Positions 8,175-18,514 of a stretch of 57,350 bases of DNA are shown one piece after another (position 1 is the first letter of the stretch; every line of letters begins with the position of its first letter). The notes below the pieces were generated by a model, which was given only the letters and a program-made list of their open reading frames with translations, was not told where the DNA came from and did not search any database. The translations under genes were made by a program, and so were the position numbers. Source of the DNA: Bodo saltans (lineage: Eukaryota > Euglenozoa > Kinetoplastea > Eubodonida > Bodonidae); the NCBI GenBank assembly GCA_001460835.1, contig CYKH01001782.1, forward strand, positions 1 through 57,350. The letters are read 5' to 3'.

Positions 8175-11100
8175 ATGTCACGCACCCCATCCCAACAAAC
8201 AACCACTGCACTTTATCAATCTGCGCAGCATCAGCACCAACAGCTGGGCTCGTACGCGTACGATGCAGTGGCGACTCACTCTGTTGAGGGAAGCGTGCGT
8301 TGCATTGAAATGGCAACAGACCGCACTGCGTGGACGGCTGAGGCAGACGGTTGCATTCGAGTCCGACAACTTCCAACCGGTGCGATTGTGAAAACGATCG
8401 AAAGTAAAGGGAAGTCAATCTTTTGCAACGCCATTCTTTTGGTGGAAGGAAAGATTTGGGCAGCGTACAGTGATGGATTTATTCGTAGGTACGACGCGAA
8501 GTCCGCATCACTGGAACGTGAAGTGGTACAACACGATGGTGCGGTGTACGCACTCCTCTACGCCGCGGGCCGTGTCTACTCTGGCGGTGCAGATTGGAAG
8601 GTGTACCAATGGAACCCGTCAAGTTGTGAATACCAACGCCTCTTCTTTGGCCACTCCAACAGTGTTCGCTGCTTAGCAAGCCTCAACACGTCTCATGGAC
8701 TGTTGCTGTTCTCTGGTAGCGACGACGGAACGATCCGTGCATGGGATCCTCACGCTCCTTTGCAGAGCACCAAGGACGTTGCTTGCATCCACATTTTTAA
8801 GCAGCACACTCGCAGTGTTCTTGCGCTTGAGGCGGTCCCCAGCCGTAAGCAGCTTTGGTCCGGCAGCGAGGACCACACGATCCGCGTCTGGAACACGGAC
8901 AGCTTTCAGTGCTCGGCTGTACTCGATCGCCACCGTGCTCCTGTGGCTTCCCTCGCATTTGTATCCACTAGAGTGTGGAGCGGGGGGAAGGATGGCACGC
9001 TTTTCTTATGGGATGCAAAGACTCTCACTGCTATTCAGACGATTCAAGAGGGTATCCACGTGAGTTCGAGATATGTCATGAGTATCAAGCGACTGTATCG
9101 TGCGCACTACTACAAATTGTGGACCTCAACCTCCGACGGATTTATTCAGTGCTGGAACGCAGACAGCGACGGTGCCGATGAAGATGGCTTCGAGTTGACG
9201 TCAGCTGACGATGATGTGGCTCGTCGACGCGACACTGCGCGCATTGAAGGCCTCCAGGCTGCGTTGTACGAGCATGGAGCGATGCTTAATGAGAAAGAAG
9301 ACGAAGTGAAGTCACTCCAACACCGGATTGCGCAGCTCAAAGACCCCCATCAGAATCCAGACTTGCTTGGTTTGTCGCACCAGATCAGTGCATTGAATTC
9401 TGATCTCGATGAGGCCGCTGTCCAACGGGAGCAACTAACTCAGCGCTGCACGATGGCAGATGAGCTGCTCCGAGCGACTCGGCAGCGACTCAAGGACAGC
9501 GAGGGACAGCGGAGGGAGGCTGAGACAGATCGTGATCGCATGAAGGTGCTTCTCGAATCTTCTGCACGCGAGCTCGTGGAGCTGAAATCCACACGAGAAG
9601 CCTACCTCCGCTTAGAAGACGAGAAGGCAATGCTGCAACTACGAAACTCACAACTTGAGCAAGATGCTGCGGAGATGCAACAAACGATTCAACACTTGGA
9701 GGATGCTGTGCGATCTCACCAACACATCTTTGCGGAAAATGGACGACTTCGCCACGAGGTCGAAGTGCTAGAGACTTCGATCGCAGCAGCGGAGCGCCGC
9801 AATACAGAGTTGATTGTGCGAGGTGGTGGTGGTGCTGCCTTGAGAAGTGGTGCCGCGACGCCAGGGGGCAAGAGTGCTTCTCCCGCGCCTCGAGGTGGCC
9901 GTGGGGGCCGAGGAGGTCAAGGCACGGCATCACGCAGCCCAAGTGCAACGAAGCCAAAGAAACTTCCTCGGTCAAACTCAGCATCATCACGACGCCATGA
10001 GCTCGACACCACCGATGATGACGAAGCTGAAGCCTTGCTAGATGATCAGGGCGAAGAGTTATCATTGATCCCCACGACAGATGATGAAGCACCTGTTCCG
10101 CGTGCGAAGGCGCCATCTGCATCGCAGCAACGAGGTGGTGCTGATAACGTCACTGACTCGGCGTCCGCTTCAAGCCGCTTACATGAACGCCTTGAGAACC
10201 TGCGGATAGAAAACGAGAGCCTCATGCAACAATTGGGCGCCCAACAAGCGTCGTATGAGCAGGAACTTGACACGTTGCAAAAACGCATTTCACAGGTACA
10301 AGAGCAGCAAGAGAAGGACCTGCAACTTGCCGCCGCGCACGAGAAGCTCAAGCGTGAGAGCTCCAAGACGATCGGTGAGCTCCGTGCGTCACTGAAGATG
10401 TCACAAGCGGAGGCCAGTTCTCGAACACACCAACTATCGCAGCTACAAGAAGAAACCGAAGGCAGCAGCGACTCGTACCGCAAGGACCTGAACAAGAAAG
10501 AGAAGCAGCTCATCGATCTGCGAGATGCTCTTGCGAAGGCCCAACATGCTCTGGACGATGCCCGAAAAGAGTCGGAGGAGCAGACCGTTGCCCTGCAACA
10601 AGAGAAGGAACTTCTCAAGCGTCAAGTGGTTGATGCGCGACGGGAAAAGGATCGAGTAGTTGCTGAGGCGGCAGCGATTGCACAACGTCACCAAGCATCG
10701 CCTTATGCAGCTTCAGATGACGGCACCTCCAGCAGCTCACCGGAAACCCTTCGGCGGCGGTTGCACGACACCCAGCGAGACCTGGAGAATGCGCACAAGG
10801 AGCTCCGCCTACAAAAAGTGAACGAAACGCGAACTGCATCTGAAATTCATTTGCTTCGCGAAGAGCTCACTCACGTAAGGTCAGAACGAGCATTGACCTT
10901 CCCAACTCCCTCAAAGGTGGACGCATCACCTGCCCGCTCTGCGCGCTCACTTTCTGGCTCTCCAGCAAAAGCAACAAGTGTAAAGCAACGAAAGTCGTCG
11001 CCAGGCGGAAGCCATCCTCCCCATCATGTGGACGACGATGAGTATGGCGCACAAACACAGAGCATCCCGAGCAGCCCGACGAGTGCGCATACTGGAACCC

Positions 11101-14100
11101 TAGGAGAGCTTTCGATCACACTCGTGCAGCTTCGAAATGAGAACGATGCACTGAAGGGAAGCCAACTTGCCGCGGAGAGCGCAATGAAACAGGCCATCCG
11201 TGAAGCGGAGGTCTCGCGCCAGGAGCTTGAGGCCGCAACGAAGAAGCTCGCAGAGCTGGAGGAGCGCCAAGTCTCCCAAGGGTCAGCTCTCCAAGAAGCT
11301 CTAGACTTCCTGCAGTCAGAGAAAGAACGTTACGATGCCCTCCACGAAACCTACGAGTCTATGTCCTCTGCACTCTTGTTGGCGGAGGAACGTGAGAATG
11401 CGTACGAAGGGCGAGTTGAATCGTCCTTGGAGGAAATTGAAGCGCTGAAAGGCACCATTAAGAGGCTTGAGGCGGAGAAGGAGACTGTTGCCCAAGCAGC
11501 TGACGAGCGCCGTGTTCGTGTCCCGTCCCCCGTGTCCCCTGCACACATTGGCAATGTATCGACAAACGTCACAGGCGATGGATACTACACGCCAGAGGGT
11601 AGTGAGGCATTGCATCACATCATTGAAGAGCTCGAAGAGGCGCTAGAGAAGAAGCAAGTAGCTGTGGAGGAGTCGACAGAGGAACTTGCCATGTTGGAGG
11701 ATAGGTTCAACACGGTGACAGACGACCTGGTCTTTTTTTTTTCATTGCATCACATCATTGAAGAGCTCGAAGAGGCGCTAGAAAAGAAGCAAGTAGCTCT
11801 GGAGGAGTCGACAGAGGAACTAGCCATGTTGGAGGATAGGTTCAACACGGTGACGGACGACCTGGTTAAGTGTATTTCTCAGCGACGAGCTGCAGAGGAG
11901 CAAAACATCGTTCTTCAAGCGTCTCTCGATGCCCAGCGAGAGGATGCTGTCAAGCTTCAGCGCGATGTCGCGGTTGCCCAAGAGCATGCCCAGCGGTGCC
12001 AACGGGAGACGGCAACCCTGCAGCTCACTGCTGACGGTGCGGTGAGCCAGTTGCGAGAGCAACTTAGCGAAGCACTGGCGGCAGCAGACCAACACAGAGC
12101 TGCAACAACTGTTGCATCTGACAAGCTGAAAAAGGTGGAAGTCGCCCATCGTGAAACCACCACAGCCCTCGCGCACATGGCTCAAGACAATCGCGAGCTG
12201 ACAACCAAGCTAGAGTTACTAACCCTCGCTCAAGAGCAGCTCGAGAGCGACGTTTCGAGTTTGCGTAGTGTGCGTGCTGCGCTGCAGACGGAGCGTGATA
12301 CCGTCGCTGCGCAGCTTGCTGAGGCCACCCTTACCGCGACTCGCGATTTGCGTGATGCAACCGCTACTTGTACAACACTGCGGCGGTCGTTGGAAACGGA
12401 GCAGGAACAGCTTGCTGCCACGAAAGCAACTCTTGAGAATCGTGAAAAGAGTGTTCAGCGACTGCAGGGTGAGGCGGAAGCACTTCGTGAAGCACTGCGC
12501 CTCTCCGATGAGCGTCTGCATGAAACTGGAAAGTCGTACGAGCAGCGCATCACGACGCTCCAATCGCAGCTGACAGCAGCAGAGGATGCCATCGATGAGC
12601 TGCACCACACCATCGAGCAAACTGCTCGTGATCACGTCAACGCAAGTGAAACCGCGCTAACGGACCTTCAGATCGAAAGCGACAGGAAACTACGAGAGTA
12701 TCAACAAGCTGCAAAGGTAGACGCATCTGCGCTGAGAAATGTACTGGAAACCAGTGAAGACAACCGACGCAAAGCCGAGCGTGCACTCGTATCAAAAGAG
12801 GTGGAACTTGCCGACTCACTCGCACGCGTCAGCATACTTGAGTCGAGGTGCGGCACGTTGGAGCGCGAGCTGCAAGACGCTTTGCAACAAGTACAACATG
12901 CAAAAGCAGCATCACAGGACAACCTCCGAGCACTCCACAAAGACGTGGACCGACTGACTGAGCAGCTCCATCGCTGTGAAATGACGCTAGAGTTGCGTGA
13001 TAAGCAGAACGAGTGCCTGACGGCTGACCTTCGCCAAGAGAAGGAACGCACCGAGCTCGTCCAGTCACGCTCTGAAGATCAACTAACCCGCGCAACGGAG
13101 CGTGGTCTTGCAAATGAAAAGGAACTTGCTCAGCTTCAGCGAACCACACTAGACAACAAGGTCACCATCGATGGGCTACGACATGAGCTCGACACAACAG
13201 TCAGGCAGCTTGAGCGGGAAGCGGAAGGCCATGCTGCCACTTCTGCGCTTCTTGCAGGTGCCCACTCCACGGTGACATCTCAGGCGGAGTCCATCGCGGT
13301 GCTCACACAAGAAAATGAACGACTGCAAATGCAACGTGACGAGTGGCAGGCCGAAGCGTCTACCCTTGGCAACGAGCGATTGACCCTTGCTATGCAGCAT
13401 GATGCCCTTCAGCAGGAGCTCAAACAGCTTCGTTTGGCGCATGAGGATATGACCATCCAGTTGAAACGGGAAGTGAAGCTCGCCGATGAGCAGTCTCGTG
13501 AAATCGCTGCCCTTGCATCCCGCCTCGTCATCGCCGAAGAAGCCGCATCAGATCTCAAACTTCTCACTGAGACACATCACTCGACGGTCGCTTTGTTAGC
13601 TGCACGTGATGAAAGTGTTGCAGTGCTCGCGCGACAGCAAGACCACTGGAAAGTGTACACGGAGGAGCTGGAGGGTTCTATTGAGGTGCTGAAGAGAAGC
13701 CTCAAAGAGCGAAGCGAGCAGCTGGTCGATTTGGAACACCAAGAGCAGCTGCTACGAGACCGAATTGCGCTTTTGGAGCAGAGCGACGGGAAGCAGAGAC
13801 ATCGGATTCAAGAAGCAGATCGTGAGCACGCCGAGCTAGTCCGGCTGCGCGAAGTATGCTCTGACAATGCTGGGGCCGCAGATGCAGCGTACCAAGAACA
13901 GAAAATCCTGGCTGACCAGCTTAGTGTTGCTGAGGACCAAAACGAGAAGCTCGCGGCACTCCTTCAAGCGGCGGAAGAACGCCTCATGGCACTCACGGGT
14001 GCTCCTGAGAGCATCGCGTCACTGACTCAGCAGCGCAACGATTTGCAAGCTGAGAACCAACGACTAGAATCAGAACTTTCGAAGAAAACCGACGAGGCAC

Positions 14101-17100
14101 TTGATGGCCTTCGTTCCGAAGATCGAGCAAACCAGCTCGCCATACGCGTGGAGAACCTGTTAGCCGACATCCACCGCCTTAGAGAAGAGCAAAGTTCCTC
14201 AGTTGAGCATCTCGAAAACGTTGTCGCTGAGCAAGAGCGGCGTCTGTTTGCGAACGCCACTGCTGCAGATCGCCGCACTCGAGAGCTCACTGCTGCAGAA
14301 GAAAGGCTCCGAGAGGCAGCCACGGAAGCGTCTGCTGCGTCGGATGCTCGCCGTGAGGCCGCTCAACTGCGTCGTGAACTCACTGCGGCGGAACACCTTG
14401 TGCAGCAGCTACAGCATGAGCAGGTGGCCCTCAAGAAACGCCTTGCTGCCACAGGCCCATTGTCACAAATAGAAGTGGAGCAGTCTGTGAAGAATCTCGA
14501 AGCAGTGAACAAGTCTCAGCAAGAGCAACTTCGTCAACAAGAAATAGCTACCGAACGTCTTCATGAGTGCGTGAAAGCCGATCAAGCATTGTTATCGCTT
14601 GCCATCAGCGAAGCAAATTTGTCGGTTGCATCAGAGCAGCTCATACGCGAATTGGCGGACACGAAAGCGAAAGTTCACGCGCTTCAATCGTCATTGACGT
14701 CGGCGCAGCAAAATGTCGACTTCAAAGAACAAACCAACGCGGAGCTGCGCCAACGCCTGCGTATGCTAGAGACGATGTTCTTCCGTCCTAGCGCTGCAAG
14801 TCACAACAACAACAGCAGTTCACCGTTGCCGAATCCTTCTTCTGTTTATGGTCCTCCTCGTGGTGATTCAGTGGAGCCCGCTGCGTTGTATGAAGACGAG
14901 TCGAACATGAGCAGCATGAACGCAGCAGCAGTAGCAGGTGGAGGTGGTGCCATTCGTAGTTCTGACGAAGATCATCTTGTCCCCACCCCCGCTCCAACAC
15001 CCCGAGGGGTTTCGCTAGCATCTGGGGTTGCCGCGGCGAATTCGGAGCCGCGGGATCGGGGGGCGCTTGTTGCCCTGCGCCCAACGCCGCTTCACGATGC
15101 CCATCCCACTACCACTACCAATCCTGCCCTGCTCAAGGCATACACGGAGCACTTATCCACTGCACTGGAGCGATCCACGGAGTTGTGCGAGCAGCTCCAG
15201 CGTGTGGCGCTGCAGCGTTCTGAGGGGCAGAGGCTACTCGCTGAGAGATTAAGTGCCGTCCGCTCGGCGGCCATAAACGGCTCAAGCGGCTCTACTCTAG
15301 GCGCACTCGTCGATGAAGCAAACAACTACCGTGTTGCAATGCTCGAGGCTACGCTGCACGCGTACAAGTCCCGATTGGAATCATTGCAGACCAAACTCCG
15401 TAGCGACACTCAGGCCGATGCGCTGGCGGTGTTGCGAGAGCGCGATGGAGGCGCTGCTGTGGATGCTCTGCATCAACTCCTTCAGGATCAATCCGCCTCG
15501 CTGGAAAGCCTCAAAGAAGAGCGAGACCGGTCTAGACTTGATGCGCAACAACGTAGCATGACGATTGCTGCGCTCGTGCAGTATCTACACGTCCAACGAC
15601 GTTCGCATGCCGCGGCGGTAGCAACAACAGTGGACACCAATACTGCGGAACAGCAGCAGCCCTCCTCTGTGCCATCGCTGGAGGTGGCGTTGGCTCTTGA
15701 GAGACATCAGTCGCAGGAGTTGCGAACGCGCATCACCGAGCTCAACGCCACAGTCGTGCAACTGCAAACGGCTGGAGGTACAACCGCTGAGGGTGTTGCG
15801 GATGCCTTGATTCGCCTTGCCAACGAAGGAGAGCTGATGGAGGAGAAGCTATTCCTTAGCGAGCAGCTGGTGCAGCGGCAGGCTGTGGAACTCGCTCAAT
15901 GCCTTGAACACCTTGCCAACGCTCACGACGAAACACGCATCAAAGCAACATTGTGCGCCACAAGTGAAGAGGCAACGGCTGCGGCACTTCGAAAACTTGA
16001 CGCTGCGAATCACAATATGGCTGAGCTTCACGCGGTCGTAGAGGGGTACGAAGCAAAGATCTCTCAACAAGAGGTTGCGTTGCAAGTGCGTCAAAAGCGT
16101 CGCGAGGAACTGCTCCACTGGATCAAATCTACACCCCAACTCCGCGAGACAATGTCGACGTTATCTGACCAAGAAGCGTTCGACACTCTCACTGTTTGCC
16201 GACACTTGCATCGGTTGCTGCTCCAAGCTCAGACGGATGCCCACGAGCGTGCCGCGAAGGACGCGAGAAAGGCTGAGGCCAGCGTGATGGAGGCGAAGGA
16301 CCACGAGTGTGCACTTCTTCGTGATCGAGTCGAGCAATTGGTGCATGATGTGCGCTGTGCCCTCGATGACGCGGAGTTATGGAAGCAACGATTCGACGCT
16401 AACACCGAAGGGCGACATGAGGCGGTGCAACGTGCTGCAAGGTCCGAGGCGGCCATGCTTTCTCTTGAGGCAACGCTCGAAATGGAGCAGCAGAAGTATC
16501 AAGAAGCGCAGCGCACCATCGCTGACCTCGCCGCACACAACACCTCCAAAGATGATCTCATGGAATCGATGCAGCAGCGTATTCACGCCTTGGACGAGCG
16601 AGTGCGCGACCTGCAGGTTGACCTTGAGCTCAAAGGTGTCGAAGTGTCCACGAAGCAGGCTACCATTAACGGCCTCACAGAGGAGATGGATCTTATCTAC
16701 TCCACCCAAAAGCGGCTAGAGGCGCGGTGTCAAGAGTCCGAGACTCGCGCACTCACTGCGGAGGATGCTCTTGTCTCAGCTGAGGATGAACGCGATGCCG
16801 CCAAGAGCCAAGCGCAACACGCCTCTGCAGCCCTGCGTGGAATGGAAGAGCGGTACCACATTGAGCTACAATCGCACGACGCCGTCCGTGATAGACTGGA
16901 GGGCCAACTGTTGAGCCTTCGCAAAGAGAATGGTCGCATTGCCGAGCTCACACAGTCGACCCACGAAGCTCTGGCGAAGGCAGACCACCACGAACGCGAA
17001 GAGAAGTCTCTGATGAAGCGGCTTGCCATCGCACAAGAATTGAATCACCACCTGAAGGAGCAGAACAGCGCACTGGAACGTAGCCGTGCAGATGCCGCTC

Positions 17101-18269
17101 AACTTCGTCTGCGACTTGGCGGCAATACTGCCGTAGACACTGTCACAATGCGTAGGTTGTGCATTGAGGTCTTCAAGTGTCTCCCAGGCAACGCTGAGGA
17201 TCGCACGGTGATGGGGTATGCTGCGGCTTTGGAGAGCCACGCTGCTCAGCTTGAGGAGGAGCGTGTTCAGTTTGTAGAGGTGTACCGTCTCCTTGACGCC
17301 GTGACGGCAGACCTCAGCAGTGCCCGACGGGCTTCAAGCACCATTTCGGTGGATGTGGATCGTGGAAGTTTAAGCCTGACGCCCACACCAAGCGAAGCGG
17401 GTTGCAGCGAGCCGTCGTCCCGCTCTATCAGCCCCGCAACCAACGAACAGCAGGTTCAGCAATCTCCAGAGCACTCCGCTGCAGGACTCGCATCATCACT
17501 TGAACGAGTACTCTCCGCCACACGTGCTGTCTGCACGCATCATCGGTTTATGGCGGAACACATGAGCAACCAACGCTCGCGTATGATGCACTTAGCCGAC
17601 CAAAACAAACGCCTCTCTGAAGAGGTGGAGATCCTCAGCCACAAGCTGAAGCATGCATCCACAAAGCTACTCCGCAGTGAGAATTCAGAGCAGCTGTTGA
17701 CCTACGTGGAGCCTAGTCGTGACATTGCTGTTCGTGCGCTGTTCCACTTAAGGGAACATGTGAATGACATGAAAATTCATGTCACGATGCTACAAGGCAC
17801 CACCGCCCAGACACGCGAGCATTGGCCCGAACTTTATCAGCAGCTCACGTCGCAGATTGAGCCCCTTCGTGGGCTGTTGCAGCAAGGCCAAGTTCATCTT
17901 AGCCACGCATTCGAGAAGTGTCTGACGGCGCAAGAGAAGGAAGAGGTGCTAGGTGCCGCAGCCCCTCCCCCAACACCACCTCTGGGGCACATCATTTCTG
18001 AGGCCTCGTCGCGCAGCCATACGCCGCGTCAATTGTACCTTGGGGGCAGCGGTCGTGTGACCCCTGACCAAGATGTTGAGCTTGCGCACAGTCGTGCACC
18101 GAAGCCTACGCCGCCTCCAACACCTGTTGTGGTCACCACGCCACGGCAAGCCACGTCAAGTGCTATTGTAGGGAGGGGTGGTGAGTCCACGATAGCCAAC
18201 AGAGACATTGTTGCTCGAGGCATTCAAGAAGCTCGTCGGCGTGGTCAAGCCTGGTCCGATCGAGATTAG
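8175..18269 (+). CDS. giant WD40 plus coiled-coil protein (3364 residues)
   Basis: Residues about 20-335 form a WD40 propeller of roughly seven blades (YSGGADWKVYQWNP, FSGSDDGTIRAWDP, WSGSEDHTIRVWNT, WSGGKDGTLFLWDA, WTSTSDGFIQCWNA). The rest is almost entirely heptad-rich coiled coil, broken by a Gly/Arg/Ser segment (about 550-650), Ser/Pro linkers near 905-960 and 2200-2300, and a Pro-rich C-terminus. Propeller plus a very long coiled coil suggests a structural protein, for example of the flagellum, basal body or cytoskeleton, but no ortholog name can be given. Oddity: codons at 11608-11731 are repeated at 11743-11866 with a few substitutions and ten T between, encoding Phe-Phe-Phe-Ser inside the coiled coil; the frame is kept. 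An unbroken frame over 10 kb makes the gene real. Confidence 0.9.
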   Translation: MSRTPSQQTTTALYQSAQHQHQQLGSYAYDAVATHSVEGSVRCIEMATDRTAWTAEADGCIRVRQLPTGAIVKTIESKGKSIFCNAILLVEGKIWAAYSDGFIRRYDAKSASLEREVVQHDGAVYALLYAAGRVYSGGADWKVYQWNPSSCEYQRLFFGHSNSVRCLASLNTSHGLLLFSGSDDGTIRAWDPHAPLQSTKDVACIHIFKQHTRSVLALEAVPSRKQLWSGSEDHTIRVWNTDSFQCSAVLDRHRAPVASLAFVSTRVWSGGKDGTLFLWDAKTLTAIQTIQEGIHVSSRYVMSIKRLYRAHYYKLWTSTSDGFIQCWNADSDGADEDGFELTSADDDVARRRDTARIEGLQAALYEHGAMLNEKEDEVKSLQHRIAQLKDPHQNPDLLGLSHQISALNSDLDEAAVQREQLTQRCTMADELLRATRQRLKDSEGQRREAETDRDRMKVLLESSARELVELKSTREAYLRLEDEKAMLQLRNSQLEQDAAEMQQTIQHLEDAVRSHQHIFAENGRLRHEVEVLETSIAAAERRNTELIVRGGGGAALRSGAATPGGKSASPAPRGGRGGRGGQGTASRSPSATKPKKLPRSNSASSRRHELDTTDDDEAEALLDDQGEELSLIPTTDDEAPVPRAKAPSASQQRGGADNVTDSASASSRLHERLENLRIENESLMQQLGAQQASYEQELDTLQKRISQVQEQQEKDLQLAAAHEKLKRESSKTIGELRASLKMSQAEASSRTHQLSQLQEETEGSSDSYRKDLNKKEKQLIDLRDALAKAQHALDDARKESEEQTVALQQEKELLKRQVVDARREKDRVVAEAAAIAQRHQASPYAASDDGTSSSSPETLRRRLHDTQRDLENAHKELRLQKVNETRTASEIHLLREELTHVRSERALTFPTPSKVDASPARSARSLSGSPAKATSVKQRKSSPGGSHPPHHVDDDEYGAQTQSIPSSPTSAHTGTLGELSITLVQLRNENDALKGSQLAAESAMKQAIREAEVSRQELEAATKKLAELEERQVSQGSALQEALDFLQSEKERYDALHETYESMSSALLLAEERENAYEGRVESSLEEIEALKGTIKRLEAEKETVAQAADERRVRVPSPVSPAHIGNVSTNVTGDGYYTPEGSEALHHIIEELEEALEKKQVAVEESTEELAMLEDRFNTVTDDLVFFFSLHHIIEELEEALEKKQVALEESTEELAMLEDRFNTVTDDLVKCISQRRAAEEQNIVLQASLDAQREDAVKLQRDVAVAQEHAQRCQRETATLQLTADGAVSQLREQLSEALAAADQHRAATTVASDKLKKVEVAHRETTTALAHMAQDNRELTTKLELLTLAQEQLESDVSSLRSVRAALQTERDTVAAQLAEATLTATRDLRDATATCTTLRRSLETEQEQLAATKATLENREKSVQRLQGEAEALREALRLSDERLHETGKSYEQRITTLQSQLTAAEDAIDELHHTIEQTARDHVNASETALTDLQIESDRKLREYQQAAKVDASALRNVLETSEDNRRKAERALVSKEVELADSLARVSILESRCGTLERELQDALQQVQHAKAASQDNLRALHKDVDRLTEQLHRCEMTLELRDKQNECLTADLRQEKERTELVQSRSEDQLTRATERGLANEKELAQLQRTTLDNKVTIDGLRHELDTTVRQLEREAEGHAATSALLAGAHSTVTSQAESIAVLTQENERLQMQRDEWQAEASTLGNERLTLAMQHDALQQELKQLRLAHEDMTIQLKREVKLADEQSREIAALASRLVIAEEAASDLKLLTETHHSTVALLAARDESVAVLARQQDHWKVYTEELEGSIEVLKRSLKERSEQLVDLEHQEQLLRDRIALLEQSDGKQRHRIQEADREHAELVRLREVCSDNAGAADAAYQEQKILADQLSVAEDQNEKLAALLQAAEERLMALTGAPESIASLTQQRNDLQAENQRLESELSKKTDEALDGLRSEDRANQLAIRVENLLADIHRLREEQSSSVEHLENVVAEQERRLFANATAADRRTRELTAAEERLREAATEASAASDARREAAQLRRELTAAEHLVQQLQHEQVALKKRLAATGPLSQIEVEQSVKNLEAVNKSQQEQLRQQEIATERLHECVKADQALLSLAISEANLSVASEQLIRELADTKAKVHALQSSLTSAQQNVDFKEQTNAELRQRLRMLETMFFRPSAASHNNNSSSPLPNPSSVYGPPRGDSVEPAALYEDESNMSSMNAAAVAGGGGAIRSSDEDHLVPTPAPTPRGVSLASGVAAANSEPRDRGALVALRPTPLHDAHPTTTTNPALLKAYTEHLSTALERSTELCEQLQRVALQRSEGQRLLAERLSAVRSAAINGSSGSTLGALVDEANNYRVAMLEATLHAYKSRLESLQTKLRSDTQADALAVLRERDGGAAVDALHQLLQDQSASLESLKEERDRSRLDAQQRSMTIAALVQYLHVQRRSHAAAVATTVDTNTAEQQQPSSVPSLEVALALERHQSQELRTRITELNATVVQLQTAGGTTAEGVADALIRLANEGELMEEKLFLSEQLVQRQAVELAQCLEHLANAHDETRIKATLCATSEEATAAALRKLDAANHNMAELHAVVEGYEAKISQQEVALQVRQKRREELLHWIKSTPQLRETMSTLSDQEAFDTLTVCRHLHRLLLQAQTDAHERAAKDARKAEASVMEAKDHECALLRDRVEQLVHDVRCALDDAELWKQRFDANTEGRHEAVQRAARSEAAMLSLEATLEMEQQKYQEAQRTIADLAAHNTSKDDLMESMQQRIHALDERVRDLQVDLELKGVEVSTKQATINGLTEEMDLIYSTQKRLEARCQESETRALTAEDALVSAEDERDAAKSQAQHASAALRGMEERYHIELQSHDAVRDRLEGQLLSLRKENGRIAELTQSTHEALAKADHHEREEKSLMKRLAIAQELNHHLKEQNSALERSRADAAQLRLRLGGNTAVDTVTMRRLCIEVFKCLPGNAEDRTVMGYAAALESHAAQLEEERVQFVEVYRLLDAVTADLSSARRASSTISVDVDRGSLSLTPTPSEAGCSEPSSRSISPATNEQQVQQSPEHSAAGLASSLERVLSATRAVCTHHRFMAEHMSNQRSRMMHLADQNKRLSEEVEILSHKLKHASTKLLRSENSEQLLTYVEPSRDIAVRALFHLREHVNDMKIHVTMLQGTTAQTREHWPELYQQLTSQIEPLRGLLQQGQVHLSHAFEKCLTAQEKEEVLGAAAPPPTPPLGHIISEASSRSHTPRQLYLGGSGRVTPDQDVELAHSRAPKPTPPPTPVVVTTPRQATSSAIVGRGGESTIANRDIVARGIQEARRRGQAWSDRD
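11608..11866 (+). repeat. diverged tandem duplication with poly(T) spacer inside coding sequence
   Basis: Copy 1 is 11608-11731, copy 2 is 11743-11866, offset 135 bp (45 codons), with about five substitutions between them. The spacer is C plus ten T (11733-11742). The duplication preserves the reading frame. Confidence 0.85.
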
Positions 18270-18440
18270 AGAGAATGAGTGAGTGAGTGGAAAAAAAAAG
18301 ATTCTGTAGAGTGTGTGTTTTTCGTTCCCCAAATCTTAGACGACGTTGCTAGACATTTCATCGACACATTCACACAAACACAAAACGTGCCCTCCTTTCT
18401 TCAAAGAAAAATCTTCATTCTGCATTTCACTGTCATATTT

Positions 18441-18458
18441 GTTTTTCCCCCTCTAAAG
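18441..18458 (+). promoter_or_regulatory. predicted spliced-leader acceptor of thymidine kinase
   Basis: A T/C tract (GTTTTTCCCCCTCT) ends in AAAG with AG at 18457-18458, 56 nt before the ATG at 18515. Confidence 0.5.
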
Positions 18459-18514
18459 TCATATAGACTCCAACTTCCCAAACACCTCCTTAAACATCCA
18501 CCTCATATATCGCC

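Noticed and set aside
9490-10122. 210-codon - strand frame inside the giant WD40 gene
   Set aside because: The + frame is continuous for over 10 kb with WD40 and coiled coil; the antisense frame is His/Leu-rich without any motif.
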